From: Symbiodinium natans
Lineage: Eukaryota > Sar > Dinophyceae > Suessiales > Symbiodiniaceae
DNA length: 64,000 nucleotides
NCBI GenBank assembly: GCA_905221605.1
Contig: CAJNDS010002701.1
Coordinates: 62,001-126,000 of the forward strand
Direction: 5' to 3'
Positions within the stretch are counted from its first letter, which is position 1. Every line of letters starts with the position of its first letter. The translations under genes were made by a program, and so were the position numbers. The notes below the pieces were generated by a model that was not told where the DNA came from, did no database searches, and was given only the letters and a program-made list of their open reading frames with translations. Below are positions 22,270 through 35,128 of the stretch, one piece after another.

Positions 22270-23488
22270 GGGGATACAAGCACCAGCGTTTTGTCCCGAA
22301 GTGCCTTGACATCCGCTTGAAAGGCTTGATTATTTTCGCTCATGTCACATGTCCGAGGGCTCAACCCTAGAACAACAGACCGGGTCAAGGGCGTGCGGCG
22401 AGCGCTGAAACCGTAGCGGATCCAAGCCCCCTCCCGCCCTCAACCCTTACCCTCTCGGCGAACTCCATGTCTTGGCGCTTCCATTCAGAACTTCTGGTTT
22501 TTAGTGAGAAAAAAAAGCCCGAGACGCGGAACCCGAAACCGAACAAAGTCGATGGTCTTCCCGGGCACAGGCTTGGCAATCCCAGTCCAAAGCCATGAAC
22601 TTTACATACACAAGCCCTGGAACAACTCCACGTAGCTGCAACACGACAACAAAGCATGCAGCTTCCTCAACAAAACAATTAGGAAGGTCTTGTATGAGAC
22701 TCTCCCGACCTCAGCTAGGCTCAGCACACGAATTCTGAAGGCCCCACCCTACTAGTATGCCGAACCGGAGTCCATTGCCGAGGCGCTGCAGCCTTCTTGC
22801 CACCCCGCATCATCATGGGCGAGTCGATGCATGTGTCGGACCTTCTTTTTAGGGATAAACCTGTGTTTCAGTTTGAGGGTTCTGAAATTTGCTTCTTGGA
22901 CATATAAGGTCCCTTCAGGGTCAGGGGTTCCAATTTGAAGCTCTCCTCTGCAATGCCTTTATTCTAAGCTGAGCTCGCGGAATCTGATGCGTCAACGATC
23001 TTCGAACACGGTCCTCGAACACAGGCCAGGATTTTGGTCCCAAGCCCAAAACCACAGTTCCTAAAGACTGAACTCGAACCCCCTACCAGCCCAAGGTGCT
23101 CCATTTTCCGTGATGGGTGACGTGCTCACTCAGCAAGCTATATGACAGCCAACTAACAATGCCCAACGACATCGTCCAAGACCAATCTGCACTGCACCCA
23201 AACATATTTGTCAAAGTGCTGAAGCACAGTTAGCAGTTAGCACCATGGTCTCCCCATGCAAGTCAAGTGGCGACTGAATGGCCGTCTCGCAGCACATTGT
23301 CCTTGATTCGGGATGCTTTCGGTTCAGGGTATGCTTCAGAAGTACTAGATTCGATAGATGTTGATTCACTGATGTACTCCGATTTGAAAACTCTGCTTTG
23401 TGATCAAGAACACCAAATGAGGCACGGAGGCTACAGTCTGCTGAAACACTCCTCCCAAAGACTCAAGCCCTCAACCCAAAGGCCTACG
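22270..23488. other. No recognisable gene
   Basis: Only scattered short ORFs and degraded telomere words; no domain, tRNA or repeat array was recognised. Confidence 0.4.
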
Positions 23489-23643
23489 TGGAGGTTCAGG
23501 GTACTTTAGGACCCAATTTTAAGTGTAGTTATAAATTTAAAGTGTAGTTATAACCCACTGATAGGCCCATAAGTACCCCAATAAGGTTAAAATTGGATTA
23601 TAAGTACAGCTTAACTTGGGTTACTTGGTACCATGAACCTCCA
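23489..23643. mobile_element. MITE-like element, family 6
   Basis: 155-bp AT-rich element bounded by 16-bp inverted repeats (TGGAGGTTCAGGGTAC / GTACCATGAACCTCCA, one mismatch). It contains two copies of AAAGTGTAGTTATAA. Confidence 0.65.
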
Positions 23644-24419
23644 AGACGACTTCGACCCTGGCTACAATGCTCAGGTGTGGGCGAGCTGAGACGGAAGGGC
23701 CTGAGCTTCAACAGGGGTTCAGCGAACGATTATCTCAAATGCTGATGAGTCTGAGCCCCCGGAGTTGTGACAGTTTTCTGAAATTCTTGAGCGGGATCAC
23801 ATCGTCATAATCCCACGCAACTGTGCTAAAGTTTCGGGTCATCCGAGAATGTAAACGCATCAGTTCTTTAAACTTAGCTCCTGAAATCTTCCGAGCCGAC
23901 CCTCAGCAAAGCTGAAGCAATGACACTAGCTGGAGCCCATGCTCCCTGAGATGCCATGCAGCTGAGTCAAGGATTAAGCCCCGTAAAACAGCATACAACA
24001 TGAGGTATAAGGGCCTAGCAACCCAACAGCCAGCCTCACATGTGGCAAGTGTGTTGAGAATTGCACGGCGGTGCGTCTTCCAGGGCCAATGGCGGGTGTC
24101 GGGTTTCATCCTCCAAGGGTTCGGGGCGTTGGAGCTTTTACTTGCTTTTGAGGGGGGTCTTGTTGCCTGGAATGTGTCCCCCACCGAGCTTGAGCGGCAT
24201 GCGGGAGCGGACGCTCAGGGCAGCTGCGTGAAAGATCGGGCTCCCCCCTCACCCCTCCTCCCCTTCCCTCTCAGCCTCTCCCTTTTGTTAGAGCCATTAA
24301 GAAACAAATTTTGACCGATTTGCTTGTAAGCTGATCTGCCAGAATAATCGAGCCTGAGCCCTCTAAGCCCAGAGCCAGCGCTAAATGAGAGGGCGGGTGG
24401 GGTATAATCCACATTGATA

Positions 24420-24545
24420 CTACATTCGGACTCCACACTCAAAAGCCGGGCTTTTGAAGGGCAAGAACTTCTGGAAGGAGCGTCGACTTAAAGCGCAGAA
24501 CAAAAAAGCAGCAGCACTACTATTCGTGCGTCCGCCCCGGCACAG
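24420..24545 (-). CDS. Candidate terminal exon, unknown product
   Basis: Follows CCCTAAACCCTACACCGTGAACCTTTCAG-type sequence on the minus strand, reads 41 codons beginning LCRGGRTNSSAAAFLFC and stops at TAG. Another minus frame (24215-24442, …SINVDYTPPALSFSAG…) overlaps its end. A plus-strand exon 24478-24559 (SVDLKRRTKKQQHYYSC…, donor G|GTGTAGGG) is an equally open alternative. Confidence 0.35.
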   Translation of the reverse strand: MCRGGRTNSSAAAFLFCALSRRSFQKFLPFKSPAFECGVRM

Positions 24546-24999
24546 CTGAAAGGTTCACGGTGTAGGGTTTAGGGTTTAGAATGCCAAAACTCTAACATGT
24601 CTAGCTCAGTGCAGCCCAGCAGCAGCTTTCCTTTCGTGATTTCAGAGCACTTGATGTAGCAGAGTCCCGCCACATCCTCCTCCGCAGGGTGCATGCTGCG
24701 CACTGTTCAGCTTAAAGCCACAACATAACCGCTAAACAGCAATGAGGGGTCTAGGGTTTAGGGTTTAGGGTTTAGGGGATAACATTGACAGCAGCAAATT
24801 TCAGCAACAATGGCAGCATCAATGGCATGAACATTCGTGATTCTAATGATCCTGTCAACCGTCACGCGAGACCTCCACATGCCAGCCCATGTTTTGAGCA
24901 AATAGCTGCGGTTCTTCCAAGCTTTCATTCTGGATGAATGCTGCAAGCTTTGTGCGTTAAATGGCTCATCTTAGGGCAAGCCCACATCGGGCATCGGTG

Positions 25000-26290
25000 C
25001 CTGTAAAAAGTGACAACAGTCACAGGGATCGGGCGTGTTCGGGTCGCGATTCTCGCAACTGTCGTCACTTTTGGCACCTAACTTGTCTTCGTGTTTTGTT
25101 AAGCAAGTGTCGAGAAGGAGAGAAGGACAAGGAGAGTCTTTAGCCGTTGCATATAAGCAAAGCTGTCTCCTACCAGCGGTTATAAGAATGCCTCATTGTT
25201 CGCAAGATTGAGAAACCTATCTTGGCCCGAGCAGTCGCAAGAAATTCTTCAGCGAGATGCATGAAGGACAGGAAGATCAGCAACAACAACAAGCCCGGCG
25301 ACCACAGGGGAGGCAGAATGGACATTTTTCCAAAGCCTCTAGGAGCAGATCAGGGCGACCATACCTGACGCTATGCAAAACTAGCGCCTGGTGCACCTAA
25401 AACCCCAAGTCCAAGGCGCCCAAACGAAGGGACAGGCGGCTGACGTCACGCAACGACAACCTCTTGCGAGTTTCTTTCAATCGTACAACATAGACCCTAT
25501 GGAAGCCTGAACCCGCTCCTCCCCGTCACTGCACCGGATGGCGAAGCCGGGCGGGTGGGGGTCGGTGTTTTTGCCTCAAGCTCATGTCTCTCTTTCGGGT
25601 AAAGATGCGTAAAACTTAGGGCAAAGCCAGAACCCGAGGCCTACGTCCTGTGGCCTACGCCTTAGGTAGCCACCCAGAACAAGCTTGGGCGGATGCTCGG
25701 GCCATCCCAAAATGTCCAAACCTGGCCCTGTAATTATACCCCAAGAGCCTGATTGTCGAGAGTGAACTTGACCCTCCCCCAAAACAAAAGGGTGCAAGAA
25801 TATACGCCCAGACTGCGTACTATGGTCGAATTGCCGCAGCCAGGTAACACAGCGAGGTCACGCGACGATGCACTATGTGAACACGCCACAAGCATGCTCC
25901 GCATGGTACCCGGAAATTCTCCTCTCCCTGTCCGTGGGCCTGCGGGTTTGGGATGAACATCTTCAAACATAATTTACGATGCAATACCAAGGTCCGTTAT
26001 CGATGACAGAGCTGGTGTCCAGAGTAAAGACGATAGATTGTGCTCATATCAGGTATCTTCCTTTATTCAGCTTAGCAGATGTGCCCTGCCCATTGCCGTG
26101 CTGATACCGCACATAAGGTATCAGAGCCGCATGCTTAACTGTATTTGAAGCGTTGCGCAATCTACTTGGTCATCAGTTCTCTAGATTATGGCCCCCTTTT
26201 GGGTACCCTAAATAAGAGGGGCCCCCTCATAAGAAGCACCCCAAAGAGAAGTGGCCACAGAACCTGAGAACTCTGTATATGAAACCCCCC
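25000..26290. other. No recognisable gene
   Basis: No supported exon, RNA gene or array was seen. A poly-C run (about 26285-26294) ends the block. Confidence 0.35.
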
Positions 26291-26299
26291 CCCCTTCAG

Positions 26300-26358
26300 A
26301 GCCCCCGAAGCACTGGGTCGCCGGCCCTTCAGGCTGATGCCCGTCTTAGCTCAAGGCG
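26300..26358. CDS. Short exon-like segment next to a large telomere-word array
   Basis: On the plus strand a poly-C tract and TTCAG precede 19 codons (SPRSTGSPALQADARLSS…) ending directly at G|GTTTAGGG, the first unit of the adjacent array. The minus strand is also open (KTGISLKGRRPSASG…). Confidence 0.33.
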
Positions 26359-26592
26359 GTTTAGGGTTTAGGGTTTAGGGTTTTAGGGTTTTAGGGTTTA
26401 GGGTTTAGGGTTTAGGGTTTAGGGTTTAGGGTTTAGGGTTTAGGGTCTAGGGTCTAGGGTCTAGGGTCAAGGTTTAGGGTTTAGGGTTTAGGGTTTAGGG
26501 TTTAGGGTTTAGGGTTTAGGGTTTAGGGTTTAGGGTTTAGGGTTTAGGGTTTAGGGTTTAGGGTTTAGGGTTTAGGGTTTAGGGTTTAGGGT
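26359..26592. repeat. Large telomere-type repeat array (TTTAGGG)
   Basis: More than 30 units over 234 bp, with a few TTTTAGGG near the left end and four GTCTAGG units in the middle (26440-26465). Confidence 0.98.
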
Positions 26593-26937
26593 GGCATCGG
26601 ACCCCCCTAAGGCCTGCTCTTGAGCCCACTTAGCCTCAAAACCTGCGCTAGCTCTCCTCTCAGGATCCTGAAGCCAAACCCTTTCAAGAGTGGTCTTCAT
26701 GCGAGTCAGGGCAAGCCAGACAGGCTGGGCATTTTTGCGGTTTAGCAAATTCGGATGCTGGGATTTGGAACTAGGGGTAGGTGGAGCAGGACTCAGGCCA
26801 GGGCGCCGTGGCTTCAGGAATTTGGGGAAACATAAACCGATTTTCGGGTAAGGGCCGAACTGGCTCCTTACCGTACAGGGCTTAGACAGGCGTTGCGCTG
26901 CAAACATTGAAATCCCGCCTAAACTCCTTGGCCACCC

Positions 26938-26980
26938 CAAACCCAAACCCAAACCCAAACTAACCCAAACCCAAACTCAA
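26938..26980. repeat. CCCAAA-type array
   Basis: Six to seven units of CCCAAA, a degraded relative of CCCTAAA, just left of exon 26990-27245. Confidence 0.85.
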
Positions 26981-26989
26981 ACCTAAGGC

Positions 26990-27245
26990 CGGGTCGTTGT
27001 ACTGCATGTCGGACTGCACGTTCAAGGGCCACATGCAGCAAATGGACTCGAACATGCCTTCGGGGCAACAACAATACTCACACACAATCTTAGGGGGAAG
27101 ATCGTTAGAGATTCCCATGTCTCGGGATGCCGCCAGGGATGTCTTAGGGTTCGGTGCTTTGGGAACTAGGAGGATTCCTTGGATCTGGAGAACTCTTGAG
27201 AGATGGTCAGAACTTCTCGTACTGCAAAACTGCTGCGGGCTGTCC
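26990..27245 (-). CDS. Cysteine-rich exon, unknown product
   Basis: A single 256-bp open exon on the minus strand between the acceptor CCCTAAACCCAACTAG and the GC-type donor CCG|GCCTTAGG. It reads 85 codons, starting DSPQQFCSTRSSDHLSRV and ending in a Cys-rich stretch (CEYCCCPEGMFESICCMW, then SDMQYNDP). The Cys pattern suggests disulphides or metal binding, but no family is recognised. C-strand telomere words precede it and G-strand-like words follow it in its own sense. The plus strand is also open. Confidence 0.5.
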
Positions 27246-27599
27246 CTAGTTGGGTTTAGGGATTTTTGTTTAGGTTTTAGGGGGGGGGTTATAGGGTTTA
27301 GAATGTAGGGCTTAGGGCTGATTTTAAAAATCCCTAACAACCCCAAACCATTTCTCCAGCAGCATTGGCCACTGCGGCCTTCAGAGCCAATAGGGTATTA
27401 CGTGCTGTATACATGTTGCGACAAAATGACAAGCTTCTAGGGGAAAGAACGTTATCAGCATCCTATCTACATGCATCTACTGTTGCCTAGATGCCTATAG
27501 GGGGTTGCTGTAGACATTTTCTGGTGCATGGGTGCTATACCAGATAGATTCTATGGCGAATTTTCAGACTGCAGGGTTAGCTGACTTGGTAGTTGTCCC

Positions 27600-30200
27600 G
27601 GGGCTTCAGCGGGGCTTGGAGGCTAATTGGGGGGGGGGTCCAGCTTTCAGTTCTAAGAAGTCGCGCGTTATCATTTCTATACCTTTGAACACATGGAACG
27701 GAAGAAAGGGCTACAGAGTCGCCAAAGAAAAGGGATCTTTGGAGTGGAGGTTTGCTACGGTGGTTCAGGGATGATTGAGGACCCCAAGCTCGGTCATCAG
27801 CGGCAGGGCTCGGGCAATCATTATTTTCATCCGCTTCGAGTTTGGCAGCCCTGAAGCCAAGGAGCAAGCCCCGAAGAGCTTTAGTGCATTCCCTTGCCGT
27901 TCTCCTAGAGAACCTTCTGCCCCGGAAATCCTCGCTTTAACTCTGCAACAAAGCCTGTAAGCCTTACGGTTCTCCCTGAAGCCGAAAACCCCCGAAAACC
28001 CTGCAGCTTCCAGCCCAGATGTACGAAGACAAGGAGCCAGGGGTGCATGAGCAGCCTCTTGCAGGCGCTAAGGGTTTCTGGGTTTTGGGGGGTTGGAGGG
28101 CTTAGAGGGTTCAGGGGGTTACATGCCACATCCTTCTGAAGCCTAGCCAGGGCTCCAATAAGTTGCAGGAGTGGCGGGGCTGAGGATGGCTGAAGGGTGT
28201 AGTAAACTGTACTAGAGTTGGTAGCGGGGGCCGTCCAGTCCACCCAAAGGATGCAAAACTTATGGAAGGGATGGGAGGGTTTTGGAAGGTTTGGTTCAGG
28301 CACTACTGTAGGCTTGGGGTCATGGAACTTTCGGGATTTGGACACCTAGCTTCGTGACGGCTTCGAGCTCGCTTGTATACAGCTTGCAATCCCCCTGTTC
28401 CCAATTCCCCGAACAGTGATCGCACTTTGCGACTTTGTGTTTCCGGATCGTATAACCGCACAGCGCGCCCACACGCAAACAGTGCCTCGAAATCGATGAC
28501 CCTCTCGGTGTTTCCTGTGTGCTCGGACGCTCTCACACAGGCTCCCGTGCGCATCTCACGTCGCGGACGCTGACCGTGCCGATGTCTCTTGTGTTGCCGC
28601 CCGCATCTCAGAGCCCGCAAACGTCAAGAGGTGTTCCATGAGCTCCATGCTCGTGAAGGAACCGAAACTGAGCCGTGGAGTGCTGATGTGGTCTTGGAGC
28701 CTTGTGTGTGTGTGTCTTACTGCTCATCTCGGAGGTTCCTGGAAGCCTTGGCATGGCTTGCCTTTGGGGGCGGGTCCTCTATGGTGCTCTCGGAATGCTG
28801 TTGAAGTGCTGGAGTGCTGTTACACAGTGGCGGGTTCTGGGCATGAGAGCAACAAACCCCTACAGCACCCTCAAAACTCCTATGACCCCTAACCACACGA
28901 GACTGCTCGCAAACCCCTTGCAACAAGGCCAAACGTGCTGAACCCATATCATGTCGACTTTTCTTTCTGGGCTCGCGGCAGCTCTCCGTTCCAACGCGCT
29001 TGCTCGCCTTTCCGTTGGTGAGGGCACCTTGGAGACAGTGTCACACATGTGCCCACAAACGTGCCACACCTTCCTGGCGTCTCCAGGCCCTACAAGCCTG
29101 AAAAGAGCTCGACCTTAAACCCCAAGCACCTACGTTGGAAATTTCGATTTTGCCCTTCGGCCCCAAACAATGGGAGGCCTCTGTCTGGGGGTTGAGGGGT
29201 TGAAGAGCTTCGGGAAGGAAATGTCTTTGATAGGTTGCATGGTTCAGTTCAAGGGGAGAGGATATTGGGTATTGCGGGGGGGGGGGGGGGTTGAGGGGCT
29301 GAAGCCTTGGGAAGGGAAGGTCGTAACACGTCATGAAAAACCACGGACCTGCCTTGCTTGGAGGAGAGGACGGGGGGGGGAAGAAGGAGACTGAGAGAAG
29401 GGAGGGAACATTGCTTGATCGAGGACCCTCAAAAAGAAAATGTGGCTGCGGGACATCGTCTGAAACCCATCCCTAGGTCAGCTTGACGACTCGACGTTGT
29501 ATCTCCTCAACCCCGAACCTGTTGAGTCGGAGCTCCAGAACGCAGAAAGCCCAAACCCTTGAACAAACAATTTCCAAAACCCCACTACAACCCCTCAACG
29601 CCCAAAACGTCTTGCCGACGGCGGATGTGACTTTTTGGAGCTATATTCTTGGAAGTCTAAAGACCCATTGGGGGAGGTCTTAAGTTTTCAGCATGTTAGC
29701 TCAGCTGAGCCGCTGCATTTCTGGAAGCAGACGCCAAGGTACTCTTCCTGCCCGCAAAGGAGATTTCATCGACATGCTGTCGGCAAAAAAATGGCTGAAT
29801 GCCCGAAGCACTAACCCCACAGGATGGAGCTCTGCAAAGGCTGCAGCCCTCAAGGAGCTCTGCAACGAAGATGGCTTGATCATGCGTAAGTATTGGGATC
29901 CCGGCGCCGAAGCCATGCATTAGCAAGCGTCGGTGCATCGAAGTGCTACCTTTGAAGCCCATCTTATTGACCCATTTGGGACTGAAGTCTTCTCGCTGTC
30001 ACCCACGGTTTCGGGCTGGAGGGAGGCACTTACACGTGCAGCTAACAAAGGGGGCTGAATAACTAGAATAGTGTTTTGGGGGCATGCGGACCGAAGTCTG
30101 TGCGATGAAGGTGAAACAGAGTGTTTTGTAGAATAGTGTTTTGAGGGTTGATATAGTATAATTGCAAAGGGACCATATGGGAACATTTTTTGGAAATCAG
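27600..30200. other. No firm gene; scattered ORFs
   Basis: Only chance-length frames were seen, such as a 76-codon plus ORF at 29693-29923 (…LCNEDGLIMRKYWDPGAEAMH). No domain, RNA gene or long repeat; poly-G runs near 27631 and 29277. Confidence 0.35.
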
Positions 30201-30207
30201 TACCTCG

Positions 30208-30245
30208 CCCTAAACCCTAAACCCAAATCCCTAAACCCTAAACCC
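30208..30245. repeat. Telomere-type repeat (CCCTAAA)
   Basis: Five to six units including CCCAAAT and CCCGAAC variants, left of exon 30262-30330. Confidence 0.88.
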
Positions 30246-30261
30246 GAACCCCCTTTGCTAC

Positions 30262-30330
30262 CTCGCCCCGTCCTGGCCTCGTCGGTGTTGCCTCGGGGCG
30301 AAACACGTTCGTACTCAAGTGGCAAGCTCT
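30262..30330 (-). CDS. Candidate 69-bp exon, unknown product
   Basis: Acceptor GACCTCAAACTCAG, 23 codons (RACHLSTNVFRPEATPTRPG…), donor GAG|GTAGCAAAGG leading into GGGTTCGGGTTTAGGG. Phase 0 at both ends. Confidence 0.38.
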
Positions 30331-30648
30331 CTGAGTTTGAGGTCCCTGCTGTACTCGGCTTCGTCTATTTCGGGTACCAAATAAAGGAGCATGCATCTTT
30401 GGGGAAAAGAGCACCATGTCGGGGCGAAGCATGCCGTGATGATGCTGATGAGGTGCATCTATGCAGCCCGAATCAGAGGGTAGAAATGGTGGCGTTTACG
30501 CTGTCCATATTATGGACCAGTGCCAGCCAACTGGGGCCCGCGCACTGCGCACTCTGCAAATCGAAGTCCATCCTGCAGAAGCAGGGTGGACTTTCTACCA
30601 GCTCCCGATCCTCCAGCCCTTGCCCCAAAGCCTCAGTCGCTGAACCCG

Positions 30649-30674
30649 CCCCCCCCCCCCCCCCCCCCCCCCCC
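30649..30674. repeat. Poly-C tract (26 bp)
   Basis: Uninterrupted C run. Confidence 0.95.
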
Positions 30675-31065
30675 GAATCCGATAGACCCCGAAACTCCGA
30701 ACCCTGAGCTTCCTGAGCTCCAAGCTTCAAGCAAGTATGTCGACTTCAGGGATTAAACCCAACCCCCCCCCCCCGGCGTGGTCGATTCAAAGGCTCTCTT
30801 AGTGAAGAGGGCCGGCATTGCCCAGCTGGGAGAAAGTTTTCGACTAACTCACAAGTGCAAAGTGAACCTGTTCTTTGTGCTTTGCCTTTGGGGTTTACAG
30901 GGTTTAGGGTTCAGGGCATAGGTGAGGGGGTGGGGGTCGTCAGGATGTCTTGTGTTGTGATGATGACCTGTATGTGCCTAACGCTCGGATTGTCCTGTAC
31001 TGAACGCTTCCGGGCTTAGGCTTGAGGCTTGAGGTTTAGGGATTTGGCCTGACCCCAAATGAGTC

Positions 31066-31169
31066 ATACAGGGGTCGGAATAGTTACTGATAATCTTCCC
31101 TTATGATCCCTGCATGAATATACTATAGTACCCCCCCAACCCCATTCTAATTATTCAGGCCCCTTATAC
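31066..31169. mobile_element. MITE-like element, family 2 copy 1
   Basis: Ends are imperfect inverted repeats: ATACAGGGGTCGGAATAGTTA at the left and, in reverse complement, GTATAAGGGGCCTGAATAATT at the right. Relatives at 36371, 45788 and 46735. Confidence 0.6.
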
Positions 31170-31699
31170 TTTGCAATGGCCGTCATGACTGCGGGGCAGG
31201 TGGATGGTGAACTTGCTTTCCTTACCCAGCCGACTGACATTCCGAAGCCCTGGGCCTCTTAACCCTAAGCCCGAAACCCTAAATTTAAACCCTAAGGTGC
31301 AGCTACCTTGGAGAGGCCACGAAGCTAAAGTGCGCAGACAAGTCCCCGAGACTTCCTCGTCTTGGAAACGCCCAGTACTGCAACCCATCTCCACCCTCAG
31401 GGGCCCCAAGCACTTGTGCATCCAAGCAGCTTCCCGTCCATCTCAGACATGGCTTTGTCCTGGCAAATTTGCGCTTCGGGCTTCTGGAAGCTTGGGAGCC
31501 GCACTTGAGATTTGCCCCCGATTTTCCCCCACATGTGGCATCGGCACTTTGAAGGTGGTAGGGTGGATACCAAGACAATGCCGCGGCTGGCTCGCTAAAC
31601 CAAAATTAGTTTGGGGGGCATGTCTTTCGACGTCCGCAAAAATCGTTGCGCTTTGGCCCTGACGGGCCAAAGTCGAATTTCAAGTTTGGGTGCCGAAAG

Positions 31700-34600
31700 G
31701 CACCCTTCTGTTCCATGCAGGAGCTAAGGTCTTGCCGAAGTAGTTCAGAAGCTTAAGGCCAGCTGAAGACCAAGCCAACACTGACGCTTCAGCTGGCTGC
31801 TCAGTGCGACGACCAGCAATTCATGCGACCCTCGCGGGGACAACTTATTACGAGTAGAGCAATCTGAAGGCGAAAACGCCACCAGACCAAAGCCCGAACC
31901 CCCCCCCTGCAGCAGACCAGTCGCGCAAATTCCAGCTCAACAATTTTCCACCCCCTTTGAAGGAAAGAAACAACTTGAACTGGAATTTGCCCCTGCAGAA
32001 CACCATGCTTCTGCTCTAACTGAGCCTCCCAGAGACTTGTACGTCAAAAAGGAGGCAGATAAGGAAGGGGATGAGCAAAGATGCAAGTACATCGTGGCCA
32101 TCAGCCTGGACACATCACTGGGCACATGTGCGGCGCTTTAGCAGCCACGGCTAAGTGGCACTCATAATTCCCTGAACACACCTACGCTCACCTTCTGCTC
32201 CCATTCCTAGGCACTTCTTGCGGCCAAGAGGCGGGAGCATGCACACCGGCGCCGAACGCATCGCTCAGTTCCACCTGCCCTTTGCCTGCCGGATGGCGAG
32301 CTTTGGGCTCCGCGAAAGGGTAGCGTCAGCTTGGCTTGGGTCGTTTTACAAAGGCCTGAAGGTTCAAGTTTCGGGGCTGTCTAAGGTAAACAACCTATAC
32401 AGCCTGCAGATCTAGACCACATCCGCTTCGCACTCGGAGTCTGCTTGAGGCTCAGGATATCCGCCGACTTTGGTGGCGTATTGGATGGGATTCGGAAGTG
32501 AAAACATCCTTTTTCCCCTCCTCAGATTTTCGGGAAGGCCTCCACAGGGCAGGGCCACAAAATCACTGCCACGCAACTTTTGGGCTTATGTTTGCTAGCC
32601 CAAAATCGCCCGGAAATGTTCCAGCCCCAAAATGGGCCGCTTTTTGTACTCCAAACTTAGGCCTTGAGAAGCTCTTCTTTTCAACCCTCAATACGACCCC
32701 TAAGAACCCCTGAAGGCCTCAAGCGGTGTCTCGGTGTATCTTCTGTTTTCTGACTGAATTCTGCAAGCCGCTCCGGGGGCGCAATGCAATGGCTTATGGC
32801 GTTTTTTCATGCTGTTCTCGCCCAGGCCTGGGTGTGTTTTTGGGCACGCGCACGGAGGTCCTTGGAGCGAAGAGCGAACCCCGGCGCGCATCAACTGACC
32901 CCATGTCATACTTTTGGCAAGAACGAAACTCCGGAACTTTTGTTGGAGGGTTCCGACCCTCCCAAAAAGAGCGCGCAGCATGAGCATCAGTGGCTTGGGC
33001 CCCTGGGGTCTTTTTAAGCGGTTGGGGCCTTGGAAAATGCGGAAAACGGCAAATAGCGTGGGCTTCGCAAGTTTATGGATGCCCCCCTCCGCCCCCTGTT
33101 CGAGCCCCTACAAGGCCACCAAGACCCTGGGGCCCCACATATCTGTTGTTGCAAGATGTACAACAGAGACTTTCAACACATCGTATTTGGCGTTCATGAT
33201 TCTGCATTCACATGTGTGGCTGCTGTCGTTGTTGTAATCATTGTTTTTTCGTTCTTCTCTTCTTATCACTATTGCTCTCCTTCTCCTTCTAGTTCTTATT
33301 CGCCTTGTTGGTAATGGGAATGGCGGTGGTGGTGTTGTTGTTGATGTTGTTGGTGTTGTTGGTGATTTTCGTATTTTTCTTCCCCCGAAAAAACACCCCA
33401 CCTTGCACCCATGCCTAAGCTCTGTGTCGCTTTGGGGCCGGTTGTGGGCGAAAGCCCCTTAGATTTTGATGTCAGAAATTTTCTGGTGGGAAGCGCACAA
33501 CAACAAAACACAACTCCGAGGCCAATGCATCATTTCTCCGGTTGCGATAATCAAAGAACTCCCCTTGGCCGACAAACCAAAAAATCTCTTAGCATCACGT
33601 ACTTTAACCACAAAAGAACCACGAGTCCTGTCCAAACCTTCAATAAAGCATCCCGCAAAATCTGCGAACACCGAACTGCCGATTCCAAATACGCTAGCCG
33701 CGCTAAACCCCAAGCTCGGCAAGCCTGACTTGCATTCCAGAACGCTGCCACCGCAGCATGCAGTAGGGTTGACCTGCAGTTAGCATGCAGTAGGGTTGAC
33801 CTGCAGTTAGGTGATAGCGGACGGGGCTTCTAGGGTTTCCGCTTTAGGGTTCACAACAAGAAACAAACAGGGAGTGGACTAACTCTGACCGACTATTTCC
33901 CAATTCTGCGGTGTCTCATTGAGGGGCGAGTCGGTGCCGAAAGCACCAGCGAAAGCCAGCTTTAGCCTCCGAGAGTTTAGGTTCTCCTTGCCAACCGACC
34001 GTGTTCGTCTTGTTCTTCCCTGAAGCATGCGCCGGAGTAGGCCGAGGTTGCTGGAACATGACATGCACGAAGATCTGGCTCTGGGGCGAATTTGCACGTC
34101 CCTGCGAGCCTGGCAGACCTTTTTGAAGCCTTGCGGTGACTTGAGTCACGATGGGCCTTATGGCAAAAGGTGAGATGCCTCACAACCGAATCTTCAAACA
34201 AATTGTCTCTGCCCCTCAACACTTATCGGGGGAACCTGCTGCGCTTCGTTCCAGGCTTCTGGGCGGAAATTTCTTAGAAATGACCAGACAGTTTTGTGCC
34301 AGCGACCTGACGGCCAACATGCAGCAGACATCTGTCCGTGGGACTGAGAGCTTCGTCGCCCAAAGAAACCGGGCTCACTCAAGAGTTTTTTGGGTTGGGC
34401 ACGGATTAAAACTCAAACGGTCAAGACCTGACCGCCATGTGTGACATGCGATGCCAGAAGGCAGGCATCGGCCGCAAGGAGTCTTCTGCAGCATACTTTT
34501 TTGACTGTGAATGCCGCCCAAAGGGAATCTCCAGGTCAATGTTGATAAACAGCCCAAAAATATGAACCAACTCTCCTCAAGCATTAAGCATGTACAACAA

Positions 34601-35030
34601 GCATTAAGCATGTATACGACATCTTCGGATATCTTCGGACATCTCGGGGTGCGGCGCGTATCGGAAACTTGCCCTCGGTGAGTGTGGAGCACTTTGGGTA
34701 GCACAACCTGTTGGGCAGTTGAAGAAGTTGATCATTGACCAGCTTGTGCTTCAGGGGTTTCAGGGCTTAGGGTTTGGGGGTTTGGGGGCGTTTCAGGTTC
34801 AGGTAGGAGACTATAGGTTTTAGGGCTTAGGATGGAGGGTTGCTTCTTGTCTCTCTGCATTAGGGCTGGAAGCTTAGCCGGCTTCTGTAAGGATACTTCA
34901 GAGATGCGTGAAACTCTCTTTCTTGCATGATGAAGAGATTCGTCATTGCCGGAGACGATGTTGGGGGGAACCGACATGGGGCTTGAACCGGTTCGGTCTC
35001 TTCACTTCAGGCTCATGAGAGTCATTTACA
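31700..35030. other. No firm gene
   Basis: No supported exon, RNA gene or long repeat; only short ORFs, a pyrimidine-rich tract near 33240-33300 and small tandem duplications. Confidence 0.35.
33756..33809. repeat. 27-bp perfect tandem duplication
   Basis: The unit GCATGCAGTAGGGTTGACC… occurs twice (33756-33782 and 33783-33809) without mismatch. Confidence 0.9.
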
Positions 35031-35032
35031 AT

Positions 35033-35128
35033 CTAGGGTGGCTCTTAAAACCTTCTGAAACATGTTCCTGAATATGATCCTCTTAAACCCAATAAGGGTA
35101 CATAGAAGATGCCCCAAAGGGCCTACCG
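35033..35128. mobile_element. MITE-like element, family 4 copy 2
   Basis: Homologous to 15851-15949 over its whole length (CTAGGGTGGCTCTTA…CCCAAAGGGCCTACC). Confidence 0.6.

Noticed and set aside
29693-29923. A 76-codon plus ORF starting MLAQLSRC
   Set aside because: Its length is within chance expectation and the minus strand is equally open; no domain.
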